This document shows, one piece after another, positions 11,409 to 21,834 of a stretch of DNA of 64,000 nt (position 1 is its first letter; each line of letters opens with the position of its first letter). A program made the position numbers and the translations under genes. The notes under the pieces were generated by a model. The model did not search any database. It saw only the letters and a list, made by a program, of their open reading frames with translations, and was not told the origin of the DNA. The stretch is from the NCBI RefSeq assembly GCF_001298105.1, contig NZ_LGJH01000154.1:1-64000 (forward strand), read 5' to 3'. Source of the DNA: Novosphingobium sp. ST904. Lineage in GTDB: Bacteria > Pseudomonadota > Alphaproteobacteria > Sphingomonadales > Sphingomonadaceae.

Positions 11409-12958
11409 ATGGCGAAGAATGCGATCCGTTCCATCCTGATCGTCGGCGGCGGCACCGCCGGCTGGATGACTGCAAACCTGCTGGCAACGCGCCTGCGCCG
11501 CCTGCCGATCGAGATTACCCTCGTCGAAAGCCCCGACATCCGCACCGTCGGCGTGGGCGAGGCAACGGTTCCCGCCATTCGGGATTACTTCAAGGCCATC
11601 GGCGTCACCGAATTCGAAGTGATGCGGGCCACGCAGGGCACCGTGAAGCTCGGCATCGAATTCCAGGACTGGGCACGGCCCGGGGAACGTTTTTTCCATC
11701 CCTTCGGCCGCTACGGCGTGGACGCCTTCGCGGTGCCGTTCCACCAGTTCTGCTCAAGCGCCGCATGGCGGGAGACGAGACCCCGCTCTCGGCCTATTGC
11801 CTGGCGACCGAGGCGGCATCGCGCGGTCTCGTGCTGCTGCCGCCCGACCAGCCCGCCAACGACCTCGGCGTGTTCGACTGGGCGATCCATTTCGACGCGG
11901 GCCTCTTCGCGCGGTTCCTTTCCCGGCGCGCCCGTGACGATCTGGGCGTGCGCCATGTCGAAGGCACCATCGCCGGCGTGAACCGCGATGGAGAGACCGG
12001 ACGCATCGCCTCCGTCACGCTCGAAGGAGGCGCCGAACTGGCGGCCGATCTCTTCGTGGACTGTTCGGGCTTCCGCAGCCTCCTGCTGGGACAGGCGCTG
12101 GACGTGCCTTACGAGGACTGGACGCACCTGCTCCCCTGCGACCGCGCGGTGGCCGTGCCCTGCACGCATGGCGAGGAGCTGGCCCCTTTCACCCGGAGCA
12201 CCGCGCTTTCCGCCGGGTGGCAGTGGCGCATCCCGCTCCAGCACCGTGTCGGCAACGGCTACGTCTATTCGAGCCGCCACATCTCCGACGACGAGGCCAC
12301 CGCCACGCTGCTCTCACGGCTCGAAGGCGAGACGCTGGCCGAACCCAACATGCTGCGCTTCAGGACCGGGCACCGGCAGCGCCTGTGGGAGAAGAACTGC
12401 GTGGCGGTGGGCCTGGCCGCGGGCTTTCTCGAACCGCTGGAATCGACCTCGATCACCCTGATCCAGAGCGCCGTCGAACGCCTGCTCGACCACTTCCCCG
12501 ACCGTGACTTCGATCCCTCGCTGGCGGATGAATTCAACCGCATCACCCGGCTGGAATATGCGCGGATCAGGGATTTCCTGCTGCTCCACTACTGGGCGAA
12601 CCGCCGAGAGGGCGAGGCGATGTGGGACGAATGCCGCGCGCTGGAACTGCCCGAGACGCTGGCCGCGCGCATCCGTGCCTTCACCGGCGGCGGCAAGCTG
12701 CCGCGTTTCGAGTGGGACTCCTTCCAGTCGCCGAGCTGGCTTTCGATGTATGCCGGTTTCGACATCTGGCCGCCCCGCCACGATCCGCTGGCGGACCAGT
12801 TGACGGTGGAGGAACTGGGCGCCTCGTTCGCCAAGATGCGCGAGGCCATCGGGCGCGCCGCAGCGCTGGCAGTGCCGCACGCCCGCTTCATCGCCGAAAA
12901 CTGCGCCGCCCCTGCCGCGCCTCACGACCATGGGCGCGTGCCCGCCCATTCAGCCTAG
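11409..12958 (+). CDS. Tryptophan-halogenase-family flavoprotein, frameshifted
   Basis: About 516 residues, FAD-dependent PrnA/RebH family. The dinucleotide motif GGGTAGW lies at residues 13-19, the lysine equivalent to the catalytic Lys of PrnA is Lys80 in GTVKLGIEF, and the halogenase signature WxWxIP is present as WQWRIP. One G is missing near 11752: restoring it gives FHQFWLKRRMAGDETPLSAYC. Relatives of this gene are common beside TonB receptors and glycoside hydrolases in Caulobacter and sphingomonads, where no halogenated product is known. The fold and cofactor are well supported; true halogenase activity is not. It precedes the GH3 gene by 9 bases. Confidence 0.85.
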
Positions 12959-12967
12959 GAACGCCCG

Positions 12968-15406
12968 ATGCGCCGTACGCTCGCCACTCTGCTTGCCCTT
13001 TCCGGAAGCGTACTGCCGCTGGCGAGCGCTCTTGCCGAGGACACCGGCCCCGCCGCCACCGCGCATGCCGAACTCTGGCCCAAGGCGCAGAGCGTCGGCC
13101 TTGTCGATCCGGAAACGGAGGCGAAGATCACCCGGCTGATGGCGCAGATGTCGGTGCGGGAGAAGGTCGGGCAGATGATCCAGCCCAGCATCGCCGCGAT
13201 GAAGCCGGAGGAACTGCGCGAATATCCGGTGGGCTCGATCCTCGGCGGCGGCAACGATCCGCCGCTTTCGGGCAACGACCGGGGCCCGGCCAGCGACTGG
13301 ATCGCCACCGCCGAAGCCTTCCGCCAGATCTCGATCGAAAAGCGCCCCGGCCACGTGCCGATCCCGGTGATCTTCGGCATGGACTCTGTCCACGGCAATT
13401 CGAACGTCTTCGGCGCCACGATCTTCCCGCACAACGTTGGCCTTGGCGCGATGCGCGATCCGGCGTTGATGGAGAAGATCGGCCAAGTCACCGCTGCCGA
13501 AAGCGCCGCCTCCGGCTTCGACTGGGCCTTCGGTCCCACCGTCACCGTGCCGCAGGACGATCGCTGGGGCCGCGCCTACGAAGGCTATTCCGAGCGCCCC
13601 GAGATCACCCGCGAATATTCCGCCGCCATGGTGCGCGGGCTTCAGGGGGCGCCCGGCAAGAGCCGCATCCAGAACGGCAATGTCGCCGCATCGATCAAGC
13701 ACTTCCTGGCTGACGGCGGCACCCACGGCGGAATCGACCAGGGCGACGCGCAAGTCCCCGAAAAGGACCTGATCGAGCTTCACGTGCCCGGTTATGTCAG
13801 CGGCATCGATGCCGGCGCGATGACGGTCATGGCCAGCTTCTCCTCGTGGAACGGAGTGAAGAACCACGGCAACAAATCGCTGCTGACCGATGTGCTGAAG
13901 GGCCGCCTCGGCTTCGAGGGCTTCACCGTGGGCGACTGGAACGCGCATGGCCAGATCCCCGGCTGCACCAACGGCAATTGCGCGGCAACCTTCAACGCCG
14001 GTCTCGACATGGCGATGGTGCCCAGCGACTGGAAGGACCTGTTCAACAACACGCTGAAGCAGGTGGAGGACGGCACCATCCCGATGGCGCGGGTGGACGA
14101 TGCGGTGCGCCGCATCCTGCGCGTGAAGTTCAAGCTGGGCCTGTTCGATCCGGCGCGTCCCTATGAGCAGCGCACCGAACTCGGCAAGCCGGAGCACCGC
14201 GCGGTGGCGCGTCAGGCGGCGGCGGAATCGCTGGTGCTGCTCAAGAACAACGGCGCGCTGCTGCCGATCAGGCCGGGCCAGAAGGTGCTCGTCACCGGCA
14301 CCCATGCCGACGATATCGGCATGCAGACCGGCGGCTGGACGATGTCGTGGCAGGGCACCGGCAACACCAATGCCGACTTCCCCGGCGCCACCTCGATCTG
14401 GAGCGGCCTCAAGACCGCGATCGAGGCGGCGGGCGGCACCGCCACGCTGAGTGCCGACGGCAAGGTCACGGGGCCGCAGCCCGATGTCGCCGTCGTCGTC
14501 TTCGGCGAGACGCCTTATGCCGAAATGGTCGGCGATATCTCCACGCTGGAATTCCAGCCGGGCGACAAGCAGGCGCTGGCACAGTTGAAGGCGCTGAAGG
14601 CGCAGGGGATTCCGGTCGTCTCGGTGTTCATTTCGGGCCGTGCGCTCTGGGTGAACCCGGAGATCAACCAGTCCGACGCTTTCGTTGCCGCCTTCCTGCC
14701 GGGTTCCGAGGGCGAGGGCCTGGCCGACGTGCTGGTCGCCAGGAAGGACGGCACGCCGAACAAGGACTTCCGCGGCAAGCTCAGCTATTCCTGGCCGAAG
14801 AACGCGGGCCAGTTCCTCAACAACGTGGGCCAGCCGGGCTACGATCCGCAGTTCGCCTATGGCTACGGCCTGACCTACAAGGACAAGGGCGCGGTTCCGC
14901 AGCTGAGCGAAGTGGCCGGGCTCGATGCCTCGCTTTCCAACGTCTCGGTCTACTACCTGCCGGGCAAGGTGCTGGCGCCGTGGAAGCTCGCAACAGGCGG
15001 CGCGGTCGCGGTGAGGAATGTCGACGGCGGCGGCACGCAGGAAGGCGCGCGCCAGCTCACCTTCACCGGCCCCGGCGAAGTGCGCATCGAAGGGCCGACG
15101 GTCGATCTGAACCGCCAGAGCAACGCGATGCTCAGCTTGCGCATCGATTACCGCATCGACGCCAAGGGAACCGTCGCGCCGAAGCTGGGCTTGGGCGAGA
15201 CGCTCCTCGACGGCGCACAGGTCTTCACCGCCGCGCCGGGCCAGTGGGCCAGCGTCAAGGTTTCGCTCTCCTGCTTCGCCAAGGCCGGGGCGGACATGAC
15301 GAAGATTTCACGTCCCTTCGTGCTGCAAGGCAATGCGGGCCAGGCGATCGCCATTTCCACCATCAAGCTCGACGCCGATCCCACCGGCGCGATCTGCCCG
15401 AACTGA
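12968..15406 (+). CDS. GH3 exo-beta-glucosidase with C-terminal carbohydrate-binding domain
   Basis: 812 residues with a signal peptide ending at LASALA. The GH3 barrel contains [21 protein letters not shown], the KHF motif in [10 protein letters not shown] and the nucleophile Asp323 in [11 protein letters not shown]. The second alpha/beta domain begins around [15 protein letters not shown]. An extra C-terminal beta-sandwich of about 170 residues (from about 640) resembles the galactose-binding-like module of the 1,4-beta-D-glucan glucohydrolase type of GH3. It should remove terminal beta-linked glucose in the periplasm. It lies 9 bases after the halogenase-like gene and 23 before the GH27 gene, so these three are probably one operon. 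Confidence 0.92.
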   Translation: MRRTLATLLALSGSVLPLASALAEDTGPAATAHAELWPKAQSVGLVDPETEAKITRLMAQMSVREKVGQMIQPSIAAMKPEELREYPVGSILGGGNDPPLSGNDRGPASDWIATAEAFRQISIEKRPGHVPIPVIFGMDSVHGNSNVFGATIFPHNVGLGAMRDPALMEKIGQVTAAESAASGFDWAFGPTVTVPQDDRWGRAYEGYSERPEITREYSAAMVRGLQGAPGKSRIQNGNVAASIKHFLADGGTHGGIDQGDAQVPEKDLIELHVPGYVSGIDAGAMTVMASFSSWNGVKNHGNKSLLTDVLKGRLGFEGFTVGDWNAHGQIPGCTNGNCAATFNAGLDMAMVPSDWKDLFNNTLKQVEDGTIPMARVDDAVRRILRVKFKLGLFDPARPYEQRTELGKPEHRAVARQAAAESLVLLKNNGALLPIRPGQKVLVTGTHADDIGMQTGGWTMSWQGTGNTNADFPGATSIWSGLKTAIEAAGGTATLSADGKVTGPQPDVAVVVFGETPYAEMVGDISTLEFQPGDKQALAQLKALKAQGIPVVSVFISGRALWVNPEINQSDAFVAAFLPGSEGEGLADVLVARKDGTPNKDFRGKLSYSWPKNAGQFLNNVGQPGYDPQFAYGYGLTYKDKGAVPQLSEVAGLDASLSNVSVYYLPGKVLAPWKLATGGAVAVRNVDGGGTQEGARQLTFTGPGEVRIEGPTVDLNRQSNAMLSLRIDYRIDAKGTVAPKLGLGETLLDGAQVFTAAPGQWASVKVSLSCFAKAGADMTKISRPFVLQGNAGQAIAISTIKLDADPTGAICPN

Positions 15407-15429
15407 GCTTTAAAGAGAGAATGCTCCCC

Positions 15430-16661
15430 ATGTCGCGACTTGCGAAATTCGCCGCACTCGCCCTGAGCCTTGCCCCTCTGGCCCTCACCAATCCGGCGCT
15501 GGCGGAGGAAGTGGACCAGAACCGCCTGCCGCCCTCGCAGGACCCGGCACGCATGGCCAACGGCCTTGCACAGACGCCGCCGATGGGCTGGAACAGCTGG
15601 AACAAGTTCGCCTGCAACATCTCGGAAAAGACCATCCGCGACACGGCGGACGCACTGGTCGCCACCGGGATGAAGGATGCGGGCTACAATTACCTCGTGA
15701 TCGACGATTGCTGGCATGGCGAGCGCGATGCAAAGGGCTTCATCACCGCCAATGCCAAGGCCTTCCCCTCGGGCATCAAGGCCACGGCCGATTATGTCCA
15801 TTCGAAGGGCCTCAAGTTCGGCATCTATTCGGACGCCGGCACCAAGACCTGCGGCGGACGCCCGGCAGCCAGGGCCACGAGTATCAGGACGCGATCACTT
15901 ATGCCTCTTGGGGCGTGGACTATCTCAAGTACGACTGGTGCAGCACCGGCAGCCGCAATGCGGAAGAAGCCTATGCGCTGATGTCCGATGCGCTGCGCTC
16001 CACGGGGCGCGACGTGCTGCTCTCGCTCTGCGAATGGGGCACCAATCGCCCATGGCTCTGGGCCTCGAAGATCGGCAACATGTGGCGCACCACCGCCGAT
16101 ATCACTGACAAATGGTCGGGCAAGCACGGCTATGCGCTGGGCATGCTCGATATCGTCGATCTCAACGAGCCGCTCTGGGCTTATGCCGCGCCGGGACACT
16201 GGAACGACCCGGACATGCTGGAAGTCGGCAACGGCGGCATGACCACCACCGAATACCGCAGCCATTTCTCGCTCTGGTCGATGATGGCCTCGCCGCTGAT
16301 CGCGGGCAACGACGTAGCGAACATGAGCGCGGACACCAGGGCGATCCTGCTCAACAAGGACGTGATCGCGGTCGATCAGGACAAGCTGGGCCGTCAGGGC
16401 CGCCGTGTGGCGAAGGACGGAAACGGCGAAGTCTGGGTCCGCACGCTGGCGGACGGCAAGCGCGCCGCGCTGCTGTTCAACCGGGGCGAGACGCCGGTGA
16501 AGCTGACGGTGAACTGGGCGCAGCTGGACTATCCTGCCGGCCAGTCGCTCAGGCTGCGTGACCTTTGGGCGCACCGCGATCTGGGCGCGATGAAGGGCAG
16601 CTTCTCGGCGCAGGTCCAGCCGCATGACGTGGTGATGGTGACGCTCACGCCGGAAAGCTGA
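15430..16661 (+). CDS. GH27 alpha-galactosidase, secreted, frameshifted
   Basis: About 410 residues with a signal peptide ending at PALA. The GH27 hallmark [14 protein letters not shown] opens the barrel. YLKYDWC carries the nucleophile Asp (codon 15933), and [14 protein letters not shown] contains the acid/base region. One G is missing near 15871: restoring GGG gives [23 protein letters not shown] 15430 is preferred to ATG 15421 because GAGAGA lies 9 bases before it. The product should release terminal alpha-galactose. It abuts the convergent Gfo/Idh gene with no spacer. Confidence 0.92.
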
Positions 16662-17728
16662 TCACTCCGCCAGAAGCGGAGGGTCGATGGCATCGGCCGC
16701 CGAATTGGCGCGGGCCGATGCCTTCACCCGGTCTATCAGGGTGATGAGGCGGGCGGCATCGTCGCCGGTCGGGCAGCGATGCGGCTCTCCGCGCAGGGCC
16801 TGCACGAATTCGCGGAGCTGATCGGTGAAGTAGTGATCGAGCCGGCGCCCGCCCATCGCGCGCGGATTGGCCAGCACGCCCTCCGGCGGAGTGACCAGCA
16901 CTTCGCCGTTCCAGCGCAATATCTCGCCGTGCTCGATCTCCAGCACGCCGTGCTCGAAGTGCAGCACCTTGCGGTCCAGCACCGAGGGCTGGTTGTACGA
17001 GATGTGGACGCTGGCCATGCGGCGGCCGGGATAGGCGAGCAGGATCATCGCCTCATCCTCGCCCTGCCAGCCGGACTGGTGGCGCGCAGCTTCGGCATGG
17101 ACGCGAACGGGATCGTCATCCCCCATGACCAGTTGCACGAAATCCAGCGCATGAGGCGCGAAGAGCGAAAGGATCAGCCCCTCCTCCGGGCTGCGCTCGG
17201 CCCACCACGGGGCCTGCGGACCGTCCCATTTCACGCAGGTCGAAACCTCCAGCGCGCGCAGGCGGCCGAACTGCGCCGACCTTTCGGCGCTGCGCCCGAG
17301 AGGATGTCCGCAATGCAGCGCACCGCGGCGTTGTGCCGGAAGGTGTGCCCCGCCGCCAGCACCAGCCCCCGCGCCTGCGCCTCGCGCGCCAGCATCGCGG
17401 CATCGGCCCCGGTCTCCGCCACCGGCTTCTCCACCAGCACATGCCGCCCTGCCCGCAGCGCCGCCAGCGACTGTTCGGCATGAAGCGCGTTGGGCGTGGC
17501 GATCAGCACCGCCTCCACCTCCGCCAGCGCCAGCGCTTCCTCCAGCGAGGTCAGCGCCCGGGCGCCGAACGGCGCAGCGGCGGCCTGCGCCGCGGCCCGA
17601 TCGGCATCGACCGCGGCGACCAGCCTGACATGGCCGGGAAGCGATGCGGCGGCGGCGAAATGCGCGCCGGAGATGCGGCCGCAGCCGATGATGGCGAGAC
17701 CGGTCGGCGGTCTTGTCTGGTCGGTCAT
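16662..17728 (-). CDS. Gfo/Idh/MocA-family oxidoreductase, frameshifted
   Basis: About 355 residues. The N-terminal Rossmann fold has GLAIIGCGRISGAHF and the EKP motif in HVLVEKPVA; the C-terminal domain contains LFAPHALDFVQLVMGD. One base is missing near 17285 and rejoining gives SAERSAQFGRLRALEVS. Family members are NAD(P)-dependent sugar or inositol dehydrogenases or glycoside-acting enzymes. Beside glycoside hydrolases, a role in oxidising a released sugar is likely, but the substrate cannot be assigned. Confidence 0.85.
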
Positions 17729-17832
17729 CGTCGCGGGGCTCCGGTCGGGAGAAGGAAATCCGCACCGAAGGACGGGTCGACAGGCCGACCCACCCCTCGG
17801 TGCCGTTCAGGCAGCTTTAGGTGCCGCTCGGT

Positions 17833-18867
17833 CTACTCCGGCTTGTGCAGCAGCGCCTGCGGCGCGGCGGGCGGCTTGGGCGGCGTCCAACCCGCCGGAA
17901 CCGGGGCAGGCTTCTGTTCGCGGGCATAGTTCTCAAGGCTCGAAAGCGACGGGCCATAGTCCTCCGTCGGCGCGTGCAGCCACTTTTCGCCATAACCGCG
18001 CGCTGCCGCCACGAGATCCGCCGGAAGGCCCTTTTCGCCGTCCTCGATCGTCTGGAAATGGGTGAAATAGTTCACATGGCCTTCGGCCTGCCCCATCAGC
18101 ATCCACGGCAACCACGGCGTGATCCGGCTCCAGGCGCCGATATGCGGGATATGCGTAAGGCGCGGATTCTCAACGTCCTCGCGCTTCACCGTATAGATGA
18201 AGTGCTCCGAAACGCGGTTCATGGGGCCGGCGGATTCGCGCACCCACCTCGCCGGGTCCAGTGCGTTGGGATACTGCATGTCGATGTCGGTACGCAGGAT
18301 CAGCGTGCCGTTGGGACCTTCCTCCCAATCCTGAAGGAAGGGCTTGCGCGGCGGCTTGTCCTTGTTGAGACCGCCGTAGGACGGGGGTTCGGGCGCCCAC
18401 TGGCTGATCGTGAAGTTGAACGGATCGTTGGCGATCGGCACGACCTTCACGGTCTCGCCAGTGTATGGATTCTGCCAGTTTTCCAGTATCTTACCGGTTT
18501 CAAGATCCCGATAGAACACGATCTCGCGCAGCATCCGGCGATAGGAACCGTCCTCCAGCCGCTTGGTCCGCACGAAGCTGAAGCCCTCCACCCCGAACAG
18601 CGGACGAACCGGCTCGTTCGGCCGCACGCCATAGGCCTTGCCCTTCAGCCAGCCGCACTTTTCCTTGGCAGGATCGATATCGGCATCGATACGGACGTAG
18701 ACGTCGCGGTTCCACTCCGGGTCCTTGAAATCGATCCTGGTCTTGAAGGCAGGCGTTGCCTTGCTGGGCCCGGTGGCGGCCTGCGCCAGCGACGGTGCTG
18801 CCGCAAGTCCTGCTGCAACTCCTGCGAATCCGAGGCTTTCGCGGCGGGAGAACTTCATTTCGTCCAT
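17833..18867 (-). CDS. DUF1838 family protein, Tat-exported
   Basis: 344 residues. The N-terminus MDEMKFSRRESLGFAG is a twin-arginine signal followed by a hydrophobic stretch ending at LAQAAT. The mature part contains YVRIDADIDPAKEKCGW, MLREIVFYRDLETGKIL and NPYTGETVKVVPIAN, which I recognise as the DUF1838 type, a family without assigned activity. It is divergent from the methyltransferase at 19060 and shares a 192-base control region with it. The Tat signal implies a folded, probably periplasmic product. Function unknown. Confidence 0.75.
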   Translation of the reverse strand: MDEMKFSRRESLGFAGVAAGLAAAPSLAQAATGPSKATPAFKTRIDFKDPEWNRDVYVRIDADIDPAKEKCGWLKGKAYGVRPNEPVRPLFGVEGFSFVRTKRLEDGSYRRMLREIVFYRDLETGKILENWQNPYTGETVKVVPIANDPFNFTISQWAPEPPSYGGLNKDKPPRKPFLQDWEEGPNGTLILRTDIDMQYPNALDPARWVRESAGPMNRVSEHFIYTVKREDVENPRLTHIPHIGAWSRITPWLPWMLMGQAEGHVNYFTHFQTIEDGEKGLPADLVAAARGYGEKWLHAPTEDYGPSLSSLENYAREQKPAPVPAGWTPPKPPAAPQALLHKPE

Positions 18868-19059
18868 TCGATGATCCCCTGTTGGGTCCGGCATCCGTTC
18901 GAACCGGTTGATCGGTTTTTTGCGCTTCTGAAAGCGCGACGGCATCGCGATAGGGTGCGGTGATCGCCAAGCGGATAGCCGGCGGCGGCGGGGCTGCCCC
19001 GAACCGCGCATCGCCGCAGAACCGTAACCGCGCACAGGATCAAGCGGAGTCGCAGCAGA
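18868..19059. promoter_or_regulatory. Divergent intergenic region, DUF1838 / methyltransferase
   Basis: 192 bases between divergent starts. I see no convincing open frame and no clear operator; GGTTGATCGGTTTTTT around 18905-18920 is the only A/T-rich stretch. Promoters for both genes must lie here. Confidence 0.3.
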
Positions 19060-20289
19060 ATGCTCAACACCTTCCAGCAATCGCCCCACGCAGCCCTGCC
19101 GAAAGCGAATGCCGACGAGGCCTCGCGCCAGGAATTCGCCAAGAGCTTCAAGGGCTTCATCCAGTCCGGCCTGTTGCCGGGCCTCGGCCCGGTCTATCAG
19201 ACCCGCGTCTCCCAGTCGTTCGAGAAACAGCACGGCCGCGCCCCGGTGGACCGCCGCGACATCCGCACCGGCATGGTGGGCGATCTCTACTTCCAGCACT
19301 ATGCCGCCGCGAACCGGATCGCGCAGGAACTGCTGTGGGAATCGGTGAACGGCTCGGTGGACCGCCAGCTTCCCGAACTTCTGGAAAAGGCGAAGGAACT
19401 GTCCGCCTCCACCCCGGCAAAGCTGCAGATTCCCGAAGATTTCGTCCCGCCGCGCTATGTCACCGCGCTCGACATCCACTGCATGCCCGGCGGCTATTGC
19501 TCGGAAGTCTGCGCGCAGGACATTTCGGTGGGCGCGCTCTACGACCGGGGCGTCTACCTCTATGCGATGGGCTATACCGGCCCCGACAATGACGACATGG
19601 GCCGCTCGGTGGTGAACTACCTCAAGCGCAACCGGCCTGATTTCAAGCCCCGCCGCATCCTCGACATGGGCTGCACGGTCGGCCACTCGACCCTGCCCTA
19701 CAAGGAACTGTTCCCCGAAGCCGAAGTCTGGGGCATCGATGTGGGCGCGCCGGTGGTGCGCTATGCCCATGCCCGCGCCGCCGCGATGGGACAGGAGGTC
19801 AACTTCGCGCAGATGAGCGCCGAGCAGACCACGTTCCCCGACGGTCACTTCGACCTCGTCGTCAGCCATATCCTCCTGCATGAAACCAGCGGCAAGGCCA
19901 TGCCCAGGATCTTCGAGGAAGCACACCGCGTGCTCGCGCCCGGCGGGTTGATGATCCACGCAGACCTTCCTCCCTTCGATCTCATGGACCCGTTCACCCA
20001 GTTCATCCTCGATAACGAGACCTGGTACAATAACGAGCCGTTCTGGGGCGCCATGCGTGATATGGACCAGATCGCGCTGGCCGAAAAGGCCGGGTTCGAC
20101 CGCGCAGACGTGCGTTTCGATACCGCGCCGATGGCCGTGATGGAATTCGCCGCCGCCGCCGAGGGTTACAGCCAGGAAGCCTCCGAGCATGTTGCCGAGC
20201 GTGACTTCACCGCCGGCGAATTCGCGCCCGGCGGTGGCTGGGAAGTTCTCATTGCCCGCAAGCCCGAAGAAAAGGCCCTCGCCGCGTGA
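19060..20289 (+). CDS. Class I SAM-dependent methyltransferase (paralog 1)
   Basis: 409 residues in two parts. The first 190 residues are helical with no domain I can name, and contain ALDIHCMPGGY. A Rossmann methyltransferase domain follows: motif I ILDMGCTVGHST at residues 200-211, the acidic residue in VWGIDVG, then FDLVVSHILLHETS and LAPGGLMIHADLPP. The paralog at 38851 shares this layout, including HETS, NNEPF and the central DxHxMPGxY motif. Its stop overlaps the start of the 127-residue gene at 20286 (GTGA), so the two are translationally coupled. It probably methylates a small molecule; the substrate is unknown. Confidence 0.82.
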   Translation: MLNTFQQSPHAALPKANADEASRQEFAKSFKGFIQSGLLPGLGPVYQTRVSQSFEKQHGRAPVDRRDIRTGMVGDLYFQHYAAANRIAQELLWESVNGSVDRQLPELLEKAKELSASTPAKLQIPEDFVPPRYVTALDIHCMPGGYCSEVCAQDISVGALYDRGVYLYAMGYTGPDNDDMGRSVVNYLKRNRPDFKPRRILDMGCTVGHSTLPYKELFPEAEVWGIDVGAPVVRYAHARAAAMGQEVNFAQMSAEQTTFPDGHFDLVVSHILLHETSGKAMPRIFEEAHRVLAPGGLMIHADLPPFDLMDPFTQFILDNETWYNNEPFWGAMRDMDQIALAEKAGFDRADVRFDTAPMAVMEFAAAAEGYSQEASEHVAERDFTAGEFAPGGGWEVLIARKPEEKALAA

Positions 20290-20669
20290 ACGACATGACC
20301 ATGACTGAAGAAACCACCGGCGAACGCCCGCACGTCATCCGCCACGCCAGGGGCAAGCGCCCACAGTTCTACGACACGCCCGGCCTCGATGCCGCCATGT
20401 CGATGATAATGGTGCTCGCCAACGAGATGTGCGTCCTGCGCGACCGGCTGGATTCCGCCGAGCGTGTCGCCAAGGCCTCGGGGCTCGACCTCGCCGCCGG
20501 GATCGAAGCGCTCCAGTTCGACCAGGACGCCCTGGAAGAGCGCGAGCAGCGCCGCCAGGATTTCCTCCAGCGGCTGTTCTATCTCCAGCTCAAGGATGCC
20601 GACGAAGCGGCCAAGGCCCAGACCGAGGCCGCCTACAACCAGACCATTGCCGATATCGCGCAGCAGTAG
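20286..20669 (+). CDS. Small helical protein coupled to methyltransferase (paralog 1)
   Basis: 127 residues, unrecognised. It begins with GTG overlapping the methyltransferase stop. The centre has MSMIMVLANEMCVLRDRLDS followed by ERVAKASGLDLAAGIEAL and a charged, predicted coiled-coil C-terminus. A second small gene at 40058 has a matching core (VVVLKDRLDANERLLKAAGL) and also neighbours a methyltransferase of the same type. No signal peptide or metal site is visible. A subunit or chaperone of the methyltransferase is a reasonable inference from the repeated pairing. Confidence 0.65.
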   Translation: MNDMTMTEETTGERPHVIRHARGKRPQFYDTPGLDAAMSMIMVLANEMCVLRDRLDSAERVAKASGLDLAAGIEALQFDQDALEEREQRRQDFLQRLFYLQLKDADEAAKAQTEAAYNQTIADIAQQ

Positions 20670-20688
20670 AGCTGCTGCCGGGACAAGG

Positions 20689-20725
20689 AAAAAGCCGCCG
20701 ATGCCGGACGCATCGGCGGCTTTTT
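20689..20725. terminator. Bidirectional terminator
   Basis: A perfect 16-bp inverted repeat, arms 20689-20704 and 20710-20725, with a five-base loop. One arm starts AAAAA and the other ends TTTTT, so it can terminate both the methyltransferase operon and the convergent LLM operon. Confidence 0.9.
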
Positions 20726-20742
20726 CGTGCCTCCCGTCTGCC

Positions 20743-21804
20743 TCAATCCGCCAGTCGCCGCAGTTCCGGACCGATCTCGGTGCCGATACGGTGCGTGTCC
20801 GCCAGCCAGTCGAACCCGGTGACGAGGAAATTGTCGATCCCCGCCTCGCGGTAGCGCATCAGGGCCTGCACCAGGGTTCCGGGCGATCCGACAAGGCACA
20901 TCACCTGAAGGCGGCCTTGCGTCGCCTTGGTGAGCCCGGTCCACAGGCATGGGTCCAATGCGGCATCGTCCGCCTCCACCGCGCGCTCCGCCGCATCCTG
21001 TGCCGCCCGGCCAAGATCGCGTCCCAGTGCCCCGAACGCGGCCTGCCGCGCCTCGACACCGCGCAGGAGGTCGCGGGCGCGATCCCATGCCGCCTCGTCG
21101 CTGTCCGCCACCACAAGGCGCATCGACATCGAGAAACGCGGATCGCGGCCATGGACCCCCGCCTCCCGCCTCACCTTGCCGACCAGTTCGGCCACTTGCG
21201 CCGCGCTGCCCGGCCCCAGCGCGTAGACGTCCGCCAGTTCGGCGCCGTAGCGCAGGCCCAGTTCAGAAGTTCCCGCCCAGAACACCGGCACGCTGCCGTT
21301 CACCGGACGCACTTCGCTGCCGGCCTGCTCGAACTGGTACCAGTCTCCCTCATGGTCGAAGGGGTGCTCTCCGGCCCACATCCGGCGCATGACCTGCACA
21401 TATTCGCGGCTGCGGTTATAGCGCTCCTGCTTGGAGTGGTAATCGCCGTCACAGCGGGTTTCGATGTCGGAAAAGGCGGTGATGATGTGGACGCCCGCTC
21501 TGCCGCCGGAAAATTGATCGAGCGTCGCGAAGGCGCGCGCGGCCATGGTCGGGGCAATGAAACCGGGACGATGCGCAACCATCAGCTTGAGGCGGCTGGT
21601 CGCCGCCGCCACCCATGTCGCGGTAACGAGGCTGTCGGCAGACTTCGCGTTCTGGCCGATCAGTACCCGGTCGTAGCCCGCCTGCTCATAGGCGCGCGCG
21701 CATTCGGCGACGAAGGCGGGATCGTAAACGGCGGGTTCGACGCTCGCCTCGGAACCCCGGTAGGGCGAGACGAGGCCGACGAGCTCGATGGGTTTGCGTG
21801 ACAT
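20743..21804 (-). CDS. LLM flavin-dependent monooxygenase, SsuD-like (paralog 1)
   Basis: 353 residues, luciferase-like monooxygenase fold close to FMNH2-dependent alkanesulfonate monooxygenase. Diagnostic stretches are VAHRPGFIAPTMAARAFAT, GGRAGVHIITAFSD and DGDYHSKQERYNRSREY. It shares these with the genes at 37630 and 51272. It is the last gene of a leftward run beginning near 29469, 30 bases after the GPH symporter. The enzyme needs reduced flavin from a separate reductase, and no reductase gene is visible in the window. Substrate unknown; a sulfonate is only one option for this subgroup. Confidence 0.87.
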   Translation of the reverse strand: MSRKPIELVGLVSPYRGSEASVEPAVYDPAFVAECARAYEQAGYDRVLIGQNAKSADSLVTATWVAAATSRLKLMVAHRPGFIAPTMAARAFATLDQFSGGRAGVHIITAFSDIETRCDGDYHSKQERYNRSREYVQVMRRMWAGEHPFDHEGDWYQFEQAGSEVRPVNGSVPVFWAGTSELGLRYGAELADVYALGPGSAAQVAELVGKVRREAGVHGRDPRFSMSMRLVVADSDEAAWDRARDLLRGVEARQAAFGALGRDLGRAAQDAAERAVEADDAALDPCLWTGLTKATQGRLQVMCLVGSPGTLVQALMRYREAGIDNFLVTGFDWLADTHRIGTEIGPELRRLAD

Positions 21805-21834
21805 GGCATGATTTCCCGGAATGGAGCCTGAGGA

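Noticed and set aside
9312..11744. 810-residue open frame opposite the first TonB receptor
   Set aside because: Antisense shadow: the plus-strand frame has a full receptor with motifs, while this one is composed of His/Gly/Arg/Glu repeats typical of complementary high-GC codons.
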